DNA of 64,000 nucleotides, taken from contig PUQB01000176.1 of NCBI GenBank assembly GCA_003024785.1, positions 124,001 through 188,000 on the forward strand, in the 5' to 3' direction. Positions within the stretch are counted from its first letter, which is position 1. Each line of letters opens with the position of its first letter. This DNA is from Selaginella tamariscina. Its lineage: Eukaryota > Streptophyta > Lycopodiopsida > Selaginellales > Selaginellaceae. The notes under the pieces were generated by a model. The model ran no database searches and was not told the origin of the DNA. It was given only the letters and a program-made list of their open reading frames with translations. A program made the translations under genes and the position numbers. Positions 11,464 to 22,970 of the stretch are shown here, piece by piece.

Positions 11464-12430
11464 TCACAAATTTACCTGCAAGCCCTTGGACGGCCGTTTT
11501 GACAACAACAATTTCTTCGTTCGTAAGCACATATCAGCACTATTAAAACAATAGTAGAGAAGTATAGATACGTCGTTGATGTCATGACTGAAAAGATCGT
11601 AGCACCAAGTCAAGCCGTCCTTTTCTACTTGTGGTGGCAGTGATAGCTTTGCCAACTCTCATCATTCCTGGTTACTCCATGCAGATGAAGATTTACTTCT
11701 CGGATGGCCACCATCGAGCAGCTTGGAATCTGGAGAGTTCGACAGGGGACAAACGAAGAGTTATGTCCAGGAAGCCTGTGGAAGCATCTTTAACACAACC
11801 TCACGCGCTGCACTTGTTGCTTGTTGCAATGCTGCATTGGAATCCCATGCTGGGTATATGCTGAAGGCCAAGTGGATCAAGTCATCAGGTTCAAGGAGAT
11901 GTGAAATCAAAGGCACGAATACGTATAGGAACAGGCTCGCCTAAGACGAAGAAGCACCAGTAGAAAGTAAAAGACATAGTGCCGCCCCTGCAAGATACCT
12001 ACACAAGCTTCTGAGCAAAAAAAAAATATCTTACATGTCAGTCTGGGCAGATTGAGTAGGGTCTTAAGAGTATTCTTCTGTTTAGATATGCGGGGAACAA
12101 GAAGGCATCTGTCGGCAATGCAGGCTGCACTGTGGTGGTAAGCTCGATAGCGGCTTCCTCAAGGAAGAAGCAGCAGCTCCCCAGGATGTTGTGACCCCTA
12201 CTGCCCACTGATGCAACTGGCAGGAGCTACCATGGATTCTATGACTCTGGGCATTGCAGTGGGGAGCAAGAGGGAGGAAATGTTCCTGGTTGTACTTAGA
12301 ACAGTTCTTAAGGTACGCAGCAACAATGTCCACGCACATTGTACTTTACCTGCAGCTGTGTTTCGGCAGGTGCCTATTACACGGCGGCAGCATGACGATC
12401 CGTAAATTGTCATGGACGATGCTGACAACT
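11464..12430 (-). pseudogene. Unidentified minus-strand gene remnant downstream of ELP4
   Basis: The minus strand carries several long open stretches without a common frame. One near 12230-12060 reads LGSCCFFLEEAAIELTTTV followed by LPTDAFLFPAYLNRRILLRP. One near 11940-11770 reads VFVPLISHLLEPDDLIHLAF followed by YPAWDSNAALQQATSAARE. One near 11640-11476 reads VEKDGLTWCYDLFSHDIN and ends at a good donor (CTGCAG|GTAAAT). The leucine-rich helical text resembles HEAT/ARM-repeat proteins, but I do not recognise the family. It begins within about 100 bp of the ELP4 stop. Its 3' part would fall where the copia element inserted, so it is probably a gene cut by that insertion. The real exon map is not resolved. 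Confidence 0.4.
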
Positions 12431-12532
12431 ATCTTGTGTTTAAGGCTCAGCAGATTGGTTATATGGCGATGTTTGCTAAGCTTGCAAGCTACTGGAGATT
12501 TTTCTATTCAAGAAGATGGTTAACGTTGCATC

Positions 12533-13818
12533 TCAATAATCAACAGTATTCGGCGAAGAGGAAGAATTGCACCCGCTGCTTAATTGTGAACCTGCAACAG
12601 GAGCCAAGTGCAGCTGTTCCAAAATTACCTCTCGCTTTTTTACTATCTTGATGGCGTGCGAAGCTGACTGAGGGACGGCAGGCACCTGTGATGACTGCAA
12701 TTAAGTAAGTATGCATGGAACTCCAAAGAACCAACCTGAGTATTTGGGGAGCACAGCTTGTGGACGTGCACGAGCCCGCCATTTCCCTGAAGTCCATGAA
12801 TTGTTTGGATTGCTCATCGTCTGCCATACAATATGTCACTCACTATAATATAATAAAGCATGAAATACTAACCAGGTAAGGCTTCTACAGAGAGGAGGAT
12901 ATCTGCCAAGTGTTGCCACCTCTTTGACAAAGAGCCCGTGAGTAGTGAAGTGGGATGGTGATTAATACCACTGTGTTGTTTGCAGTCTGGGCAAGGCCTT
13001 GAGATAGAGCAAGCATGAGAACTCCCACTCCTACACATGAAACATGAAATCAATACATCTCTAAATATCATATAGAGTTTCTAAGTACTCACAGTTATTG
13101 AATCCATGCAGAGTGGTGCACAGAGGGAATGCATTGCAATTCGACCGAAACATGGTGCAGTTAGAGTTGTCATGAAGTCTTTGCATTGCTTCAAAAGTGA
13201 CTCGATTATGGCACTTGGAAGTTATAACACTGCACACGAGTAGTCATTGCTGGTGTCATTGGCTTTCTTATGTCGAAAACGGATGTGTAGTCTTGCCTTT
13301 GTTGTTGTTCTCGGTGCTTCTCATATTTCTCATACTGCCATGCGATCCGCAATCTCCTGCATAATCTATTGTAAGTTTTAACACATTCAAGTACATAGGT
13401 AACATACCCGTCTCTTTGTTCTTGTTGTTACTGTTGCCATTGAAAGGAGCAGGTAATGTAGAGAGAAAAGTGTTGGGAGATGCAAGGGAGCTCAAGAATA
13501 ACGTTGGTTGATCATGTGTGATAGCTTGGGCCATGAAATACTTAAGCAGTAACATATGATGAGGTGAGTGAGCATCCTCTGTTACAATGACAATCTTGCC
13601 CAAGGGAATACCACCACCTATTAGTCGTAAAATATACAAGTTAAGGAGAATTATACATGTTAAAGAAGGAATTCAAGAATTAAGCACGTCAAAAAGGATA
13701 TTGTCCAGATCGGCTATGCCTGTGGAAATGAGTAATGTAGCATTGGGTCCAGGTTTAGTGATTATTATGTCTTTGTTGTTGGCGATGAAGTTCCTTGTCG
13801 ACGTGTAAAGGTGCTCAT
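12533..13818 (-). CDS. ELP4: Elongator complex protein 4 (PAXNEB family)
   Basis: Elp4 belongs to the Elp4-5-6 RecA-like ring of Elongator, which modifies the tRNA wobble uridine. Recognisable blocks on the minus strand: KPGPNATLLISTGIADLDNI (about 13765-13700), GGGIPLGKIVIVTEDAHSPH with HMLLLKYFMAQ (13627-13520), LRIAWQYEKYEKH and FDIRKP (13350-13265), FGRIAMHSLCAPLC (about 13160-13110), NNTVVLITIPLHYSRAL then KRWQHLADILLSVEALP (12980-12870), DEQSKQFMDFREMAG (12830-12775), and a last exon 12685-12533 (HAIKIVKKREVILEQLHLAPV) ending at a clean stop. The final intron is only 50 bp (12735-12686). At least four places need a single extra base to hold frame (for example in the GG run after REMA), so as given it is not translatable. 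Either consensus errors or a pseudogene. Start at 13818 chosen as the ATG before TRRQGTSSP; uncertain. Confidence 0.82.
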
Positions 13819-13837
13819 AATTAAATTAATTAAGAAT

Positions 13838-13868
13838 AAACCCTATAGCAACATAGTAATTAGGGTTT
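13838..13868 (-). promoter_or_regulatory. Inverted telo-box pair upstream of ELP4
   Basis: AAACCCTA at 13838-13845 and TAGGGTTT at 13861-13868, about 20-50 bp upstream of the presumed ELP4 start. Confidence 0.6.
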
Positions 13869-15103
13869 ATTTATAATTAAATTTACCTTTATTTGCTTAC
13901 CTTTGCATGTTAATAAGGAGTTTTATTATTGTTAATAATAAAGACATTAATAATTATTAAATTTGAATTTATACTAAATTATTATTTATTTTCACATGTA
14001 CAACTGATTTGAATAATATTCTTTTTTTATATGTTTAATTCTTTGATTTTTCCTTAGCTTATTCGTTTAATATTAATAGGTGGTGATATTCTTTGAGCAA
14101 TGTCGTTGTACTCATATATATATTATTTCATGGCTCAGTATGTTACACATGACTGATCAACGTTACTTTGTTGAGGTCGCATATCTTTTAAGGCTTTTTC
14201 TCTCTTGTTCCTTTTTACAAAAAAGGCCAAAAATATGTTACTTATGTACTTTCCAGTGTTAAAAAATTTATGAAGGGATTATACATCATGTGGCAATAGG
14301 GGAAATACAACAATGAGATGGTAACAAAAGTAAGATTACGTGTTTATTTTTTAACAAGAAAGTTGGTAACATTAGCACTAGTGTACTTTTTAAGTGTCAG
14401 AATAGTTACTTCTGAAGTAGTGCAAGGACCTCGTGATCCACCAGCATGTCTAAGTCAGATTGTAATGTATTTGTTTATTCACCACTTTACATTGAATAAA
14501 TGTGAATACTTAAAAATTCTTATTGGTGTTTAAAAATTGATTTCCAAAGTTTCATGTGCATGAGTGAGAGTTACTCTTATACTTGCATATCTCAGCTTGC
14601 TTCAAACTATAAACACCGCAATGGTGTTCATCGCCAAGTGTGTAACTCCCTGCTGAAGAAGTATTTGTGTAAGCTGTATTTTATCTTACTTATTAACATA
14701 TTAACATAATTTGTTAACACTAATTTTTTATATAACCGAACATGGCAGTTCCTGTTTTGGAAATTTTAAATAAACTAAACAAAATTACATTAATATTTAA
14801 GCCAGAATCACTCCTGATGAAGAATGTCTTTAATTTGGTGCATCACATTTAATATTTCTGAATGCTGCATTGGAAGTGTAAGGTGGGGAAAGAATGTAGT
14901 GACATCTTGTGTATATATATATGTGTGTGTGTGTGTGCGCGTTTGTATGTGTGATATATTGTTATAAACTTTGTGTCTTTGGGTTCAGTTATTGTTAGAT
15001 ATTCTTAACGTCCCCATGTCTCACTCACAAATACACACACATACAAAACATTATATTATGCATATACATTAGATATTCGTGTTAATGTACTGCATAACGA
15101 ATT

Positions 15104-15117
15104 AAACCCTAGGGTTT
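15104..15117 (+). promoter_or_regulatory. Telo-box palindrome upstream of HBS1
   Basis: AAACCCTAGGGTTT, a perfect 14-bp palindrome of two back-to-back telo-boxes, 66 bp before the start codon. A further TTTTAGGGC lies at about 15160. Confidence 0.65.
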
Positions 15118-15182
15118 CACAAAATTATTTATTTATTTTCGTGAAAATGTTCAATCAGGTTTTAGGGCTTTGAGCAGGAGCG

Positions 15183-18100
15183 ATGCCGCGCAAGGGAGGC
15201 CTTCAGCAATTCTACGAAGATGAATACGATTATTACGATGAAGAGGAGGATTACGCAGATTATGGCGCCGATTCATCTTCTTCCGGTAAGAAATCGTGAG
15301 GCAAAAATCCGAATATTTTAAGTAGCATTTAGCATTTGTTTCCGGTAAGAAAATCGTGACGGCAGGAAAAATCCGATTTTCTGCACTTTTCATCGATTTT
15401 TCTACGTTTTTTTTATGGATTTTGTGTGATTTTAGGTGTAAATGAAGGAAATACGACTGGCGCTAGCGTCTGGGCATGTCCGATTTGCACTTACGACAAT
15501 TCCGATGAACTCCGTGCTTGCGATATGTGTGTGTGTTACGGAATTCAAGCTCCAGTCCACCCGTTTGATTCAGGTGTGTATATTTGTTCATGTATATATT
15601 CTTCTACTTCTCTGGTTAACCCGAAGGAACAGGTCATATGCAAACTTAGGGACCCTTGTGGTTAATTAGAATAATATATTATACATACATATTAGCTGAT
15701 GAGGAGATAGATTGAAGAATGTGTAGAGTGTATACGACCTACTCTTGAATGCAGCTAGAGCTGGAAACCGGAAATGCGAGCCTTCTTTGCTTGCAAGGTC
15801 TTTATTTGCTCCTCTTTCACCTGTGAAACAGAAGAAAGGAGAACTAACCGAGCAAATTAGATCGAGTTTTAAGTCTAACGCTGACATATTCCGAGCTACT
15901 AATTCTTCCAACATAGGTCAGGCCCCTAAACTATATTAGTCAGTAAACCATATGGTCCTCTAGCAATATATTAGAAATCTAAAGCTTTGAAAGCTTTAGC
16001 TGCTTTTGGTTTAATAGGTGCTGAGCTGGAGACTCTGTACAGTGCCGTTCAAATTTGATGAACCTTCTCCAGATGACATGGTCCTTGGAGTTCAAACTTC
16101 CCGTAAAACAAAACAAGGTACTCTCCGTCTCTCTGCGTGTAGAACTACACAGCACAAATACGCAAAGGCATAGATATCTTCTATATATTGATTATTCTTT
16201 ACGTTAGTATATGCTTGTCTTGTTTAGCTTGTTACTTGAAGATAAGCTAAGTTCAATGATGTTTTGGTTTAGGTGGGGAGCTGAAGAAACCTCAAATGAA
16301 GGACGTTACGGAGAAGATGAAGAAGAGTTTAACTCTTGAAGAAAAGAGTCCACAAATGAAGAAAAAGAGTTCAACTAGAACTGATGAGGTTTCACACCAA
16401 GCGAAGAAGAGTGTAACTACACCAATGATGAGATTTTACACGAAGTGAAGAATAAAGCTGACGAGTTTCACATGAAGCGAAGGAGGTTTCACATCCCTCA
16501 AAGCATAAGGGACTTCCGTTAGAGAGCTATAAGCCCGAGCCATGGATGCTTCAGGGAACAAAGGGGCAAGAGAAGAACGTATTACACCTTGTCGTGGTAA
16601 GCAAGTATATGTGGATTAGCGTGAATGCCTCTATGCATGAATCTACATAATAATCGTTTTTGTTTACTTTGGAGATATGTATGTTGGATTGTGCAGGTTG
16701 GTCATGTGGATGCTGGAAAGTCCTCTGATGGGGAGACTTTGGGACGTATTTCACAGAAAGAAATGCATAAGAATCAGAAAGATGCAAATGAGATGGTAAA
16801 TGCGACATCCTTGTGTGTGGTGGTGTGTGTAGGCAAAGTCATAGGGACGTATATCTTTCTTTGCATCATGTCTTTTCGTACTATAGTTTAGGCATAATAT
16901 ATCTAGGATGTTATACACTCTACATGCACAATAGCTATGTAGTTATAGCGTAGCAGCAGCTCAGTACAAACACGCATACTTATAACGCTCTTTTTCAGGG
17001 AAAAGGCTCGTTCGCATATGCTTGGGCACTTGATGAAGGTGCAGAAGAGAGAGCACGGGGCGTGACTATCACCGTTGCTCTAGCACACTTTGAAACTAAG
17101 AAACTGCACATTGTTGGTAAATATGATCTCTCTCTATATATTGATATTCAGTAAGCATACATGTGTTTGTGTGGGTGTGTGTGTGTGTGTGTGAGTTTGT
17201 GCATGTGATTTCTTATAGATTATATGATTCAAATTACATGAATATACACATAATATATACAGATATACGTATTATATATGTATACATGTTGATATGTATG
17301 TTGATGTTGATGTTGTTAATGTATAATATACAGCTAGATGCACCCGGACATAAGGATTTCGTGCCAAACATGATTTCCGGTGCTTCACAAGCCGATGCTG
17401 CTGTTCTAGTAGTTGATGCTTCAGAAGGTGATATATAGATGCATTCATACGTAACATATTAATAGCACAGATTCAACAGGTTACTAGTGTGTTCAATTTA
17501 TGTATTATATCTGCATGTGTAGTTTATATCACACAAAACAGTGTGGTGTGTGTGTGTGTGTGTGTTCTGTACATAAACTTAGCAAGTTGCACAGTCTTAC
17601 ACAGAAAGACAAATGGCATATACGGTTTACACAAAAAACACATGAATATGAATGCATTTGTGAGTAGATACTGGTTTATCTCTGTGTGTGTGTATAAAAT
17701 AATAAGGTACTTGTATATGAAGTTGAGTACTCTATGTTTAGGTGGATTTGAGGCCGGGATGGGAGAAGGCCGTGAAGCTGGACAGACACGTGAACATGCA
17801 CAGTTAATCAGGAGTTTAGGTGTAAACCAGCTCATCGTTGCTGTTAACAAGATGGATGTCGTCGAATATTCCAAAGAAAGATATGAAGGTATCAAACAGA
17901 ATCTTTCGCCTTTTCTTCGGCATTGTGGGTTTAAAGATTCCAATATATCCTGGGTTCCCGTTAGTGCCATCTCCGGAGAAAATCTGGTTTCTAGCCCAAC
18001 TATAGAATCCTTCAAAGCATGGTATGGTGCGTGTAAATGTGTGTGTGTGAGCGAGTGTTGTGTGTTGTATGTATATATCGATAAATACATCCTATAAACT

Positions 18101-19773
18101 AAGAGGGAGAGAGAGAGAAGCCACTGTTGGAGGGGTGGGAGGAGAATTGTGAGTATGCCAAACTAAAAGACTAGACTACATCTCTCTCATGACACTAATT
18201 GTGTATGTATATGATATTTGCATACACTATATTGTTATAATTATAATTATCTAAATTTATTATTATAATATACAGGTACAAGGGTTACACTCTGCTTGAT
18301 GTTTTGGATGGATTAGAGGCTCCTGCAAGGGACGTAACAAGGCCATTTAGAATGGCCATTGCTGAAGGTAAAACACGCTCTCTTGCTGCTGCTGCTGCTG
18401 GTAAAATTGAGACTGGAGCTGTAAAAATAGGCAGCAAGGTAAGTTATATGTATACATGTGGATACCTGTGCATACATGCATATTATCTCTATATTTATGT
18501 ATATGTATGTCATATACTCTCTCTCTCTCTCTCTTTCTCTCAGACACACGCATTCACGGTGTGGTTATTGGTCATAGGATCGATTAGATACACATGCTTA
18601 GATGTTCGTGTAACATCTTGTTATGTAATGTAACTGTGTGGCTAAACAGATTTAAAGCAGTGTATTTAACTAATGAATTTATGAATATTTTTGTTTTTGT
18701 AGATTATGGTAATGCCATGTAGGGAGGTAGCAATTATAAAGAGCATAGAACAGGATGGAACATTTCGTCAGGTAGCAAGGGCTGGTGATAGTGTAGAGAT
18801 TGGTCTACAGGGCGTAGACTCTTTCGTGTTGGTACGCCAGGCTGTGTTATTTACTTGGTCCCGTTGCAACACGTATTGAAATTAGAATTCTCACACTCAA
18901 GCTCTTTATGCCCATCCTTTGCACAGGTTTATGTGTGTCATATAGTTTGTGTATAATGGTTTCTGTGTGTGTATATTATCTCATATATATTAAGAAAGTT
19001 AAGTCCTCCTCTTCTCTCCTAGATATAAATATGTAGTTTGTATATGTATCTAGCATTAAGTTTCAATCAAAAGCTTTGAATAATAGCTATGGTAGATATG
19101 TCTTCATAGCTCCAATATTTTGACTTAATCATATACTTATTCTTTTCTAGATGTGTGCGTACATGTTGAGTATATAGATAGTGTATATGTTGATATACAT
19201 ATTTACTATAACACAGTCCATACATATCTATATATGCTTATTCAGTACATATCAGTGCTTTTTTAAAGATACGTTGTTGGTATCTTGAATGTAGTTGACT
19301 ATATGATTTAGTGCTAATAAGCCTAAGTCTGCATTTAAAATGCAGATTTTGCACACTGGTACATATTCTCTTGTGCGTTAAGTAGTGAAAACTATATTAA
19401 TATCTTTTTGGTTATATGTAGATAGTCTTACATGTTCATCATGCAAAGGAGCCTGCGATTGTTTACAAGTTTAATTTCTTACTGGATTCTAAAACGGGCC
19501 AACCCGTAAAACGATCACCAAGGCATCTACCATCAAATCAAAGCGCATTAATTGAGGTATTATTTGATATAACAGCATAGAAACATATATTATCTCGTGT
19601 GTGTGTGTTATATATGATATATGCATATATATGTGGTATTTACAGGTGGTACCGGGAGGAGGGGTATGCGTAGAGGAATATGCCAAGTTTCGGGCTCTTG
19701 GAGAGTTATATTACGAAGTGGAGGTCACACATGTGCAGTGGGGATTGTCACCCGAATTGTCTCATGTCAGTAA
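15183..19773 (+). CDS. HBS1: HBS1-like translational GTPase (ribosome rescue)
   Basis: HBS1 with Pelota splits stalled ribosomes in no-go and non-stop decay. Exons: 15183-15285, 15436-15573, 15755-15916, 16043-16117, 16273-16596, 16697-16795, 16999-17116, 17338-17427, 17742-18021, 18276-18438, 18703-18926, 19422-19556, 19646-19773. N-terminus is acidic, then a RanBP2-type zinc finger ([20 protein letters not shown]) and the plant HBS1 linker [10 protein letters not shown]. The GTPase domain shows G1 [17 protein letters not shown]3 [13 protein letters not shown]4 NKMDVV and the SAISGE region. Domains II/III follow ([34 protein letters not shown]) and the end is [13 protein letters not shown]. 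About five single-base deficits are needed to hold frame, two in the Lys-rich linker of exon 5, two in exon 11 and one in the last exon. The helix after G1 is about four residues short. Probably a real gene with consensus errors; a pseudogene is possible. Confidence 0.85.
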
Positions 19774-19837
19774 ACTACACACACAATGGAAAAAACATAT
19801 GTATAACTCCTTTAAATGTACTCTCTCTCCTCTCTCT

Positions 19838-19875
<38 letters not shown>

Positions 19876-20598
19876 ATATAATATATATATGCTTATAATT
19901 AAACTTTGAGCTCCGTTACATGCATATATAGCTATCTTTTATGAAAAAAATATTATTCTTATTGTTATTTTTACCAGATATTATAATATTAGTATGCATT
20001 CTGTGTGTGTAGTTACATGCTGTGTGCGTGCGTGTGGATGTGTATAAAGAATACAGTACACACACCATAACTTTTTGCAATTTTCCCGTCGTTTAGCTGA
20101 CACATAGAAAATATTTAGAATATATTAAAATATGTTAAATTTATTTTAAATCAAGTAAGCTTAAGGTAATTAAGAATATTTCGGAAGAAAATATACTTAA
20201 ATCAATGGTTCTTTTTAATTAATTAGTAATAAATAAGAACAAATCAAATATAAGCATAATACATGTGTTAACTAATCAAAAACATATATATAATTAATAA
20301 TTGCTTGTGTTTCAAAATACATATTATAAAAATATAGTTTGTTCTTAGTGAGTGCTTTACTTTTCAATTACTTATATTTATTTTATACACATACAGTTAT
20401 ATATATAAAGATATTTATATAAAAGACATTTATACATATGTAAAAGATATTATAATATATATTTCATATTTATTAATACAACAAATTAATAGGTTCAACC
20501 AAACATATAGTAAAATACACATATATGTATTTACATTTAGAATTTAAATGGACAACTTTAACATATAATTTAAAATACATATACATTTGCATATGTAA
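19774..20598. other. 3' flank of HBS1
   Basis: A long (CT)n tract (19818-19871) starts 45 bp after the HBS1 stop, then very AT-rich DNA without genes up to the left LTR of the element nest. Confidence 0.7.
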
Positions 20599-20943
20599 TG
20601 TGAAAGTTCAAAATATAGAGATGTGTATATTGTATTAGTCTAAAACTCTAATTTATAATATGAACCAGTGGTTTTAAATTGAATTAATTTGACGGGTATC
20701 ACAATCCTATATATGCACAACATGTGTACCTTACACCATCCCTCCTCTCGGAACCGATGGAGAGTGATTAGGGTTCTTTGGTAGATGGGTCCGGATTAGG
20801 CATTGGTGAATTTGTAGGCGGAACAATTTGTTCATGACCCTGTTGCACAAAACATTTTAATTGTTACACATGTACAATCTCTAGGGGATCATGTTAAAAT
20901 GTTTGTGTTGAACCTCATAACTTGTAGCCCTACTTACTGCAAC

Positions 20944-22654
20944 TGTCATAGTTTTTACTATGACTCAACCCTTTACTTTGGACGTTGATTATTGTTACCT
21001 ACTGTACTATGTTGATGGACCTTAGATATAGTGAGCAACAGCCCTGCTTAGTACACTTAGGTGTTTAAGGGTAGTCCGACCAGTTATCTTTAAATGTCGT
21101 GAGAAACTCTAAGCGAAGGTAGCACTTACCTTCTAGAAAACCCACCCCCGATTTTGATGTCCTAGTTAATATGAGTTTGGCATGTTAAATAGGGTTAGGA
21201 ACACCCCTAGGGTTGACCTAACCCTAGGGTTGCCCTAACCACGCCCTAAAACCCCCACCCCCTTGGGTAGGGTTTAGGGGTAGGGTTAGTGTGCAAACTC
21301 ATCTCATTAACTAAGGGGTTGGCATTCCGTGCCAGCCCACTTACACATACAGGAAAAGAGGGGGGGCTCCGTCACATAAATAAGGTAGAGTATACGTAGG
21401 AGAGCTCCTGGGTTCATGATTGAGTTCGTTGCTCTTCTGTCCGGTGCAAGCTTTAGCTTGTGTCGTTAAGGTACAACCCTCTGTTGTGCCCCTAACTTCC
21501 AGATGATAGGGGTACGTCCCACCTTTGGGGTAGCTTACCCTTAACGTTGGCGAATCCATGCCTGGGAGGTCTTGTCGAGATGCACGTTCCAAGAGGCAGA
21601 GGTTGTGGCTTGTCTCTAGCCTCCTCCTCCACGTCAAGCTAGGTGTAGCACTCATGGCCAAGCAAGGCACATCCTGTCCTTGACCACTGTGGGTGTGGGA
21701 TCTTGTTTGACAGGTTCACATTACAGTTCCTGAGGGTTCACTAAGGGGTTCTAGAGTTGGCATTTAGGGCCACGTTTGTGGCACTTGGTGCAACTCTTGA
21801 ATCTAAAGGGCTATGGCATGATAGCCCACATCTGGAAGGCAGTGTCACATGGAGATGTGACACTGGGCTAGACGTCACACGATACAACGCCCAGGCACGC
21901 CCTTTGGGGTTGTGTCATGGGTTTGTGCCAAGGGGTTGGATACTCTAGTAAACATACATGCTTGTGTTTGCACTAGGGTGCTAAACCTTGAGCATTCGCT
22001 CAAGGGAGGTTAGGTCTCGTAACTAGGTGTGCTTTGGCACACTTGGCTAGGGGGTGTTCTCCTTAGGATCTAAGGGTTGAACAACCTAAGCTCATTAGCA
22101 AAAGCCCTATCATGAGACACTCGCAAGGTCATGTACTTAGGGTTATCCAAACCTAGCCTTAGGGAGTTTGCTTAACAGAACACTCGTGTCCACCTACGGC
22201 GCACACTTGTGTCCTCACTAAGTACTAGCCCTAGGTCTAGGGTATGACTTGGCCACTCAAACCCTTAGGGGTTAGTCTGGTTCAGGGTACCCCTTGTCGC
22301 CCTAAAGGGGTTGTACTCCCGGATGAGGGTGATTCCTCAAGGGGTAAGTGACGATGCCTTAGCTTTGTCACGGGTATGTGTGAGACACATCTCCTTTTGG
22401 GGTTAGGCATGAGCCTGTCTAGGTCTACTGGGACAGGATCCTAAAGTACTCGGTTATCCTCTAGGGTTCAGGGGATGATCATTCTAGGGGACTTAGGGTA
22501 GGACTCTAAGTCTTTTGCCTAATTGGGCCCCTGAGTCAGACTCTTAGGGTTATCTTGGAAGACTTAGCGTTGCTCACATAGGATGATGATGCTGAATGGC
22601 CACTTGGCAGCCACGTGTTGCCACGTGTTGGCCCTTTGGGTTAAAACTACGACA
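20944..22654 (+). repeat. 5' LTR of the LARD-like element
   Basis: 1711 bp, TGTCATA...ACGACA. GC-richer than its surroundings and full of CCCTAG/CTAGGG blocks. Confidence 0.9.
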
Positions 22655-22768
22655 ATTGGTATCGGAGCCTATTCTCTGTGGTCAGTAGGACTACCTAAAG
22701 TGTAGTGTATTTTAGGGTTTAGTTAGTTCTAAATTCTTGAAGTACTTTATCACTTTCAGCTAACGTCT

Positions 22769-22970
22769 GAATTCTGTGCGGAGAGTTGGTCCTAAGATCT
22801 ATAACTCTTTAGAGAACACCTACTTCATAAGTGGGTGTGGGTTATGGACTCCATTGGGGTAGCACACGGAATTCTGTGCGGGAGTTGGTCCTAAGATCTA
22901 TAACTCTTTAGAGAACACCTACTTCATAAGTGGGTGTGGGTTATGGACTCCATTGTTGCGGTAGCACACG
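22769..22970 (+). repeat. 100-bp tandem duplication after the LARD primer site
   Basis: GAATTCTGTGCGG...GTAGCACACG occurs twice in a row (22769-22868 and 22869-22970) with a few small differences, about 110 bp downstream of the left LTR. Confidence 0.9.

Larger units (their letters stand above)
13819..15182. promoter_or_regulatory. Head-to-head intergenic region ELP4 / HBS1
   Basis: 1.36-kb AT-rich spacer between two divergent genes. Inverted telo-boxes lie near both ends: 13838-13845 with 13861-13868 next to ELP4, and the palindrome 15104-15117 next to HBS1. Small open frames at 14080-14533 look like chance. Microsatellites (TG)n near 14920. Confidence 0.6.

Noticed and set aside
14080-14533. 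Two small plus-strand ORFs between ELP4 and HBS1
   Set aside because: No similarity, AT-driven codon use, no splice partners; best seen as chance.
15183-19773. Translation elongation factor eEF1A
   Set aside because: The N-terminal RanBP2 zinc finger, acidic N-terminus and FDEPSPDD linker are HBS1 features absent from eEF1A.
21180-21310. Interstitial telomere repeats (CCCTAA-like words)
   Set aside because: The words are irregular, both copies are inside the LTRs of the LARD-like element, and no TTTAGGG tandem run exists.
21341-21948. ORFs of 63-109 codons in the LARD LTR (and 26995-27513)
   Set aside because: They differ between the two LTRs and have no domain; LTRs of this kind are not coding.
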